From: Diphasiastrum complanatum
Taxonomy: Eukaryota > Streptophyta > Lycopodiopsida > Lycopodiales > Lycopodiaceae
DNA length: 64,000 bases
Reading direction: 5' to 3'
Assembly: GCA_029204225.1 (NCBI GenBank)
Contig: CM055095.1
Coordinates: 20,949,348-21,013,347, forward strand
In this document: positions 62,695 to 64,000 of the stretch, piece by piece
Layout: every line of letters starts with the position of its first letter
Position numbering within the stretch: the first letter of the stretch is position 1
Notes under the pieces: generated by a model
Databases searched by the model: none
What the model saw: the letters and a program-made list of their open reading frames with translations, nothing else
What the model was told of the DNA's origin: nothing
Made by a program: the position numbers and the translations under genes

Positions 62695-62994
62695 GCATTG
62701 CGGTTGACTTTATGGAACTGCAATGGTATCCATTCTTCAGCTACAACAGGAGATTTTAAAGATTTTGTACTACAGGATATATCCTTAAACTTACAGAGAC
62801 ACATGAGAGTCCTGAGAGAGGACTTCCTTGCATTGAGGAATTTGGCTTTCTACTTGCAGAGGGAAGACGAGGGCACTGACTAGTTGCGGTTCAGGTGGTG
62901 TTGCTTGCTTATTTTGAGACTCTCTCCAGCCATGGGTCGAGCTACTATACAATGACGAGCAGGCTCGCTATATCTAGATCAGGTTGGACCACAA
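62695..62994 (+). pseudogene. LINE ORF2 start (endonuclease N-terminus), truncated
   Basis: RLTLWNCNGIHSSATTG matches the first strand of LINE apurinic-like endonucleases, with the metal-binding Asn of the WNxNG motif. Homology is lost within about 30 codons, so the rest of ORF2 is gone; a Ty3 LTR begins at 62995. Confidence 0.6.
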
Positions 62995-63653
62995 TGTTGG
63001 AGGGTTTGCGGATCCCAAGGCAACCTTACTCTTTCTCTCTCTCCCTTTCTCTCTCATAAAAAGTATAAAAACATGCAATCCCAATAACTCTCAGATCCAA
63101 CAATTAGCAAACACAATAAAAGCATGAGAGATGGAGGAAAAGTGATAGAGAACACGGACATTCATAAATCCATTTCACAAGAGAACCAATCTGCTTTATT
63201 GAAATGAAGATATGTACATGTGTAGGAAACTCGAGTTGGTCCCTTTTTATGGTAGAGAGGAGGACCCTGGCCTCTGAATCCTATTGGTCCATTTATGCCT
63301 CCCTAATTATTCAAATTTAAAAAAGAGTGGGAACCATCCAAAATTGGAGGGAAACCCAACTTTATTCATTAACTTGACATTTAGGCCCTGCGACTTTAAA
63401 AGTCCCGCAAAAAGGCCTAAAGTCCTTTATTGACTTGTAACTAATCAAATCTCTATGTGATCATCGGGTCGGACTTACTTACACACGCAGGGTGCCAAAT
63501 CCATCTCACATATTAACTAGGGTTTGTTGAAATCTGAAATATGCTATTGCTCTCATGGGAACGAACCTACACGTGACAACTAACTTCATCTCCTTCATGC
63601 TAGATTGATTAGATCTTGGGTTGAGGGATAGGCAAGGAAAGAAACCCACTACA
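62995..63653 (+). mobile_element. 5' LTR of a second Tat/Athila-like Ty3 copy, with internal inversion
   Basis: Both ends match the LTR at 36109-36805: TGTTGGAGGGTTTGCGGATC at the start, GAAACCCACTACA at the end, PBS four bases on. The middle (63026-63524) matches 36141-36628 only as reverse complement. About 60 bp next to the right breakpoint are also missing. Confidence 0.85.
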
Positions 63654-64000
63654 ATTTTGGCGCCGTTGTCGGGGAGCTACGCCAATTTTTCAGTTTGCAG
63701 CATGTTTGTTGGATGGTTAGCTTGCATTAGGCATCTTGTCGTAGAATGAATAGTGTTAAATCTGCATTTAGAGTTAGTTGGGGAGTGATTTTGCCTGATT
63801 TGAGTGGATTTGCTTGTTTGAAATCTAATCTGATTGTGGAACAGGGAAAGCTATTCAGATCACCAATCTTAAGATCCATTTGGATCTGAGATATTAGCAA
63901 AAACAACAAAAATCGGTCAAATCTGCCAAATTTTGGTCAAAAGGAGACAAAAATCGTCATCAGAGCTGATAACTTTTTTCCTTCTTTCAGAAACGTTCAA
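63654..64000 (+). mobile_element. PBS and leader of the second Ty3 copy, running off the window
   Basis: PBS TGGCGCCGTTGTCGGGGA at 63658-63675, then leader collinear with 36828-37150. Its coding region would lie beyond 64000. Confidence 0.85.

Overview
The window is nuclear DNA from a flowering plant. It has spliced genes with GT..AG introns, plant-type families (an NC2-alpha co-repressor subunit, an AUF-like F-box protein, the tail of a MORC ATPase), several plant Ty1/copia and Ty3 retrotransposons primed by tRNA-iMet or a tRNA-Asp-like sequence, a LINE, and many long AG/CT/AC microsatellites. Nothing in the sequence allows a species to be named. Gene density is low: three recognisable host genes in 64 kb.

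Layout. 1-2.6 kb: 3' part of an NC2-alpha/DRAP1-like gene (+). 3.9-5.6 kb: a non-coding TA-flanked inverted-terminal element with a 97-bp element of similar ends inside it. 6.06-6.25 kb: one orphan candidate exon. 8-14.2 kb: decayed LTR material, with a copia gag (-) at 11.9-12.6 kb, its PBS and an 850-bp LTR. 14.5-19.2 kb: the least familiar block, holding a broken transposase-like gene (+), a convergent 346-codon ORF (-) with its own TATA-like box, and a frameshifted divergent ORF (+). 21.1-22.3 kb: intact AUF-like F-box gene (-).

25.6-63.7 kb is a nest of retroelements: two LTR-like arms facing each other across a duplicated PBS; a copia element (LTR, PBS, internally deleted pol, PPT) whose 3' LTR seems split by a minus-strand Ty3 element with two tandem protease domains; a Tat/Athila-like Ty3 element from 36.1 kb with an RT-to-integrase deletion; a minus-strand copia gag with repeated PBS; a block of about 170-bp repeats; an unusual CCHC reading frame; and a copia element at 49 kb that loses its RT. 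55.5-59.9 kb holds the last five exons of a MORC-like gene (-). Upstream of it are a copia RT/RNase H relic, a LINE ORF1, and a second Ty3 5' end whose LTR carries an internal inversion relative to the first.

The host genes act in transcription repression (NC2-alpha), SCF ubiquitin ligation (F-box) and chromatin compaction/silencing (MORC); their proximity looks incidental. The least explained parts are the 14.5-19.2 kb block, the double-protease Ty3 element and the internally inverted LTR.
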